In this document: one piece after another, positions 5,260 to 5,913 of the stretch
How positions within the stretch are numbered: position 1 is the stretch's first letter
How the letters are laid out: each line of letters starts with the position of its first letter
Source: Candidatus Thorarchaeota archaeon
GTDB lineage: Archaea; Asgardarchaeota; Thorarchaeia; Thorarchaeales; Thorarchaeaceae
NCBI GenBank assembly: GCA_020355105.1
Contig: CP070658.1
Coordinates: 1,076,668-1,082,580 of the forward strand
DNA length: 5,913 bases
Reading direction: 5' to 3'
Position numbers and translations under genes: made by a program
Notes under the pieces: model-generated
The model's database searches: none
What the model saw: the letters and a program-made list of their open reading frames with translations, nothing else
Told to the model about the DNA's origin: nothing

Positions 5260-5381
5260 CAAATCTGCTCGCGCAAGGGGCCCTGATAACTCTCTCCTTA
5301 TGGGACAACAAAGAACATGCTGCATCGGTGAATGTCCAACAGCCGGTCCTCAAAATGGGTATCTCTTAAGATGGGATTTCT

Positions 5382-5708
5382 CTAATCAGCTTGAATTCTC
5401 TCAAGTCTGAAGACTACAGGTCTCAAACCATCGGGACACACACCAAAGGCCTTGCCTTCCCCGATGGTTTCTGAGTATCCCCCTCCCCATGTAAGTAAAT
5501 GCACATTCCTGAGAATACTATTCCATGCGTGAGGACAGAATCCCTGTGGCATACGCCCTGTTCCGTCCGACACGAATTCTTGACCTTCTTTGAGAGAGCA
5601 ATTGGTCACCTTCTTTCCAGAAACCAATGTGTAGTCATGACCAAAGATATCCTTTGGCAAGAATTGCTTGACCACTGTAATCATCACTTCGCTTGGAATA
5701 CCAATCAC
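5382..5708 (-). CDS. TIGR04076-like small cysteine protein
   Basis: A 108-residue protein that I recognise from memory as resembling the TIGR04076 family, which has no established function. The family-like landmarks are ITVVKQFLPKDIF near the N-terminus, CSLKEGQEFV (C37), PQGFCPHAW (C58, H60), a WGGGY segment, and CPDGLRPVVFRLERI at the C-terminus (C91). The spaced cysteines with nearby histidines suggest metal or redox chemistry, but this is inference. It is soluble, with no signal peptide. The GTG start at 5706-5708 directly follows the stop of the paralogous gene at 5709-5711 with no base between. In-frame GTG at 5687 or ATG at 5684 would give the more usual N-terminus (MITVV) but lie 17-20 bases from the AGGTGA at 5705-5710, too far for normal use. 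Translation is probably coupled to the upstream gene. The hydrolase gene follows 56-122 bases downstream, depending on its start. Confidence 0.8.
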   Translation of the reverse strand: MIGIPSEVMITVVKQFLPKDIFGHDYTLVSGKKVTNCSLKEGQEFVSDGTGRMPQGFCPHAWNSILRNVHLLTWGGGYSETIGEGKAFGVCPDGLRPVVFRLERIQAD

Positions 5709-5913
5709 CTACTCGCTGATTCTCTCTAGCTTGAAGCAGACTGGTCTTGCTCCATCTGTGCAACATGAGTATATTATGCCAGGGTCTGTCCAGGACACAT
5801 CATCACCTGAATCTAGTATCTCCAGATCCTTCACTACTGTCTTCCATCCCCATCCGCAGAATCTGTCCGGTTTCTCCAGATTCTCTATAATGAATTCCTC
5901 ACCTTCATCAAAG
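5709..5913 (-). CDS. TIGR04076-like small cysteine protein, second copy (partial)
   Basis: The minus strand is open from the window edge (one extra base at 5913) to a TAG at 5709-5711, giving the last 67 residues. The landmarks match the neighbouring gene in order: DEGEEFI, then PDRFCGWGW (C19 of the fragment), then CCTDGARPVCFKLERI (C50, C51, C59). Its partner has KEGQEFV, PQGFCPHAW and CPDGLRPVVFRLERI at the same places. It is therefore a diverged tandem paralog rather than a recent duplicate. It carries two extra cysteines (the CC pair and the C in RPVCF) that the neighbour lacks. The start and upstream promoter lie outside the window. Its stop abuts the next gene's GTG, so the two are almost certainly one transcript. 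Confidence 0.8.
   Translation of the reverse strand, partial: FDEGEEFIIENLEKPDRFCGWGWKTVVKDLEILDSGDDVSWTDPGIIYSCCTDGARPVCFKLERISE

Noticed and set aside
5499..5729. Plus-strand open frame across the two small cysteine genes
   Set aside because: It is antisense to the clear TIGR04076-like motifs and has no family resemblance.
1..5913. CRISPR array, insertion sequence or phage signature
   Set aside because: No regularly spaced repeats, terminal inverted repeats, transposase or integrase frames are visible; the genes look like ordinary metabolic chromosome content.

Overview
The window looks like a piece of an archaeal chromosome carrying fatty-acyl-CoA type metabolism. The archaeal assignment rests on three things. 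One is the thiolase followed with a 1-base overlap by a DUF35 zinc-ribbon/OB-fold protein, a pairing typical of archaea. The second is the set of Shine-Dalgarno sites of the GGAGG and AGGTGA kind combined with TATA-like boxes 45-55 bases before several starts. The third is the frequent use of GTG starts. The moderate GC content and the load of crotonases and thiolase/DUF35 pairs would suit an Asgard lineage such as Thorarchaeota, but that is an inference from general knowledge and I could not run a search.

Layout, left half (+ strand): the last 35 codons of a probable 3-hydroxyacyl-CoA dehydrogenase (1-108), then a hairpin terminator; an enoyl-CoA hydratase/isomerase family gene (279-1091), then a second hairpin terminator; a 213-base intergenic region with a cluster of interleaved inverted repeats; an archaeal thiolase (1305-2477) overlapping its DUF35 partner (2477-2893), then a third hairpin terminator.

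Layout, right half: an unrecognised small gene on the minus strand (2935-3282) converges on the DUF35 gene and diverges from a second enoyl-CoA hydratase on the plus strand (3511-4296). That gene converges, with a 27-base gap, on a minus-strand metallo-beta-lactamase fold hydrolase (4324-5259, possibly to 5325). Upstream of the hydrolase on the same strand lie two abutting paralogs that I recognise as TIGR04076-like small cysteine proteins (5382-5708, and 5709-5913, which runs off the window).

How the genes fit together: dehydrogenase, hydratase and thiolase are the three consecutive activities of beta-oxidation (or its reversal in acyl-CoA synthesis), and the DUF35 protein probably holds or channels CoA intermediates for the thiolase. 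Terminators and strand changes show that these are separate transcription units rather than one operon. No HMG-CoA synthase is present, so the thiolase/DUF35 pair need not be the mevalonate one. The small cysteine proteins and the hydrolase form a separate minus-strand group of unknown role.

Most interesting: the tandem TIGR04076-like pair; a shared terminator design (7-8 bp GC-rich stem, 4-5 base loop, C/T-rich tail) after three plus-strand genes; the mutually exclusive foldings possible in the thiolase leader; and the orphan small gene with clear expression signals. I see no mobile elements, CRISPR arrays, tRNA or rRNA genes.
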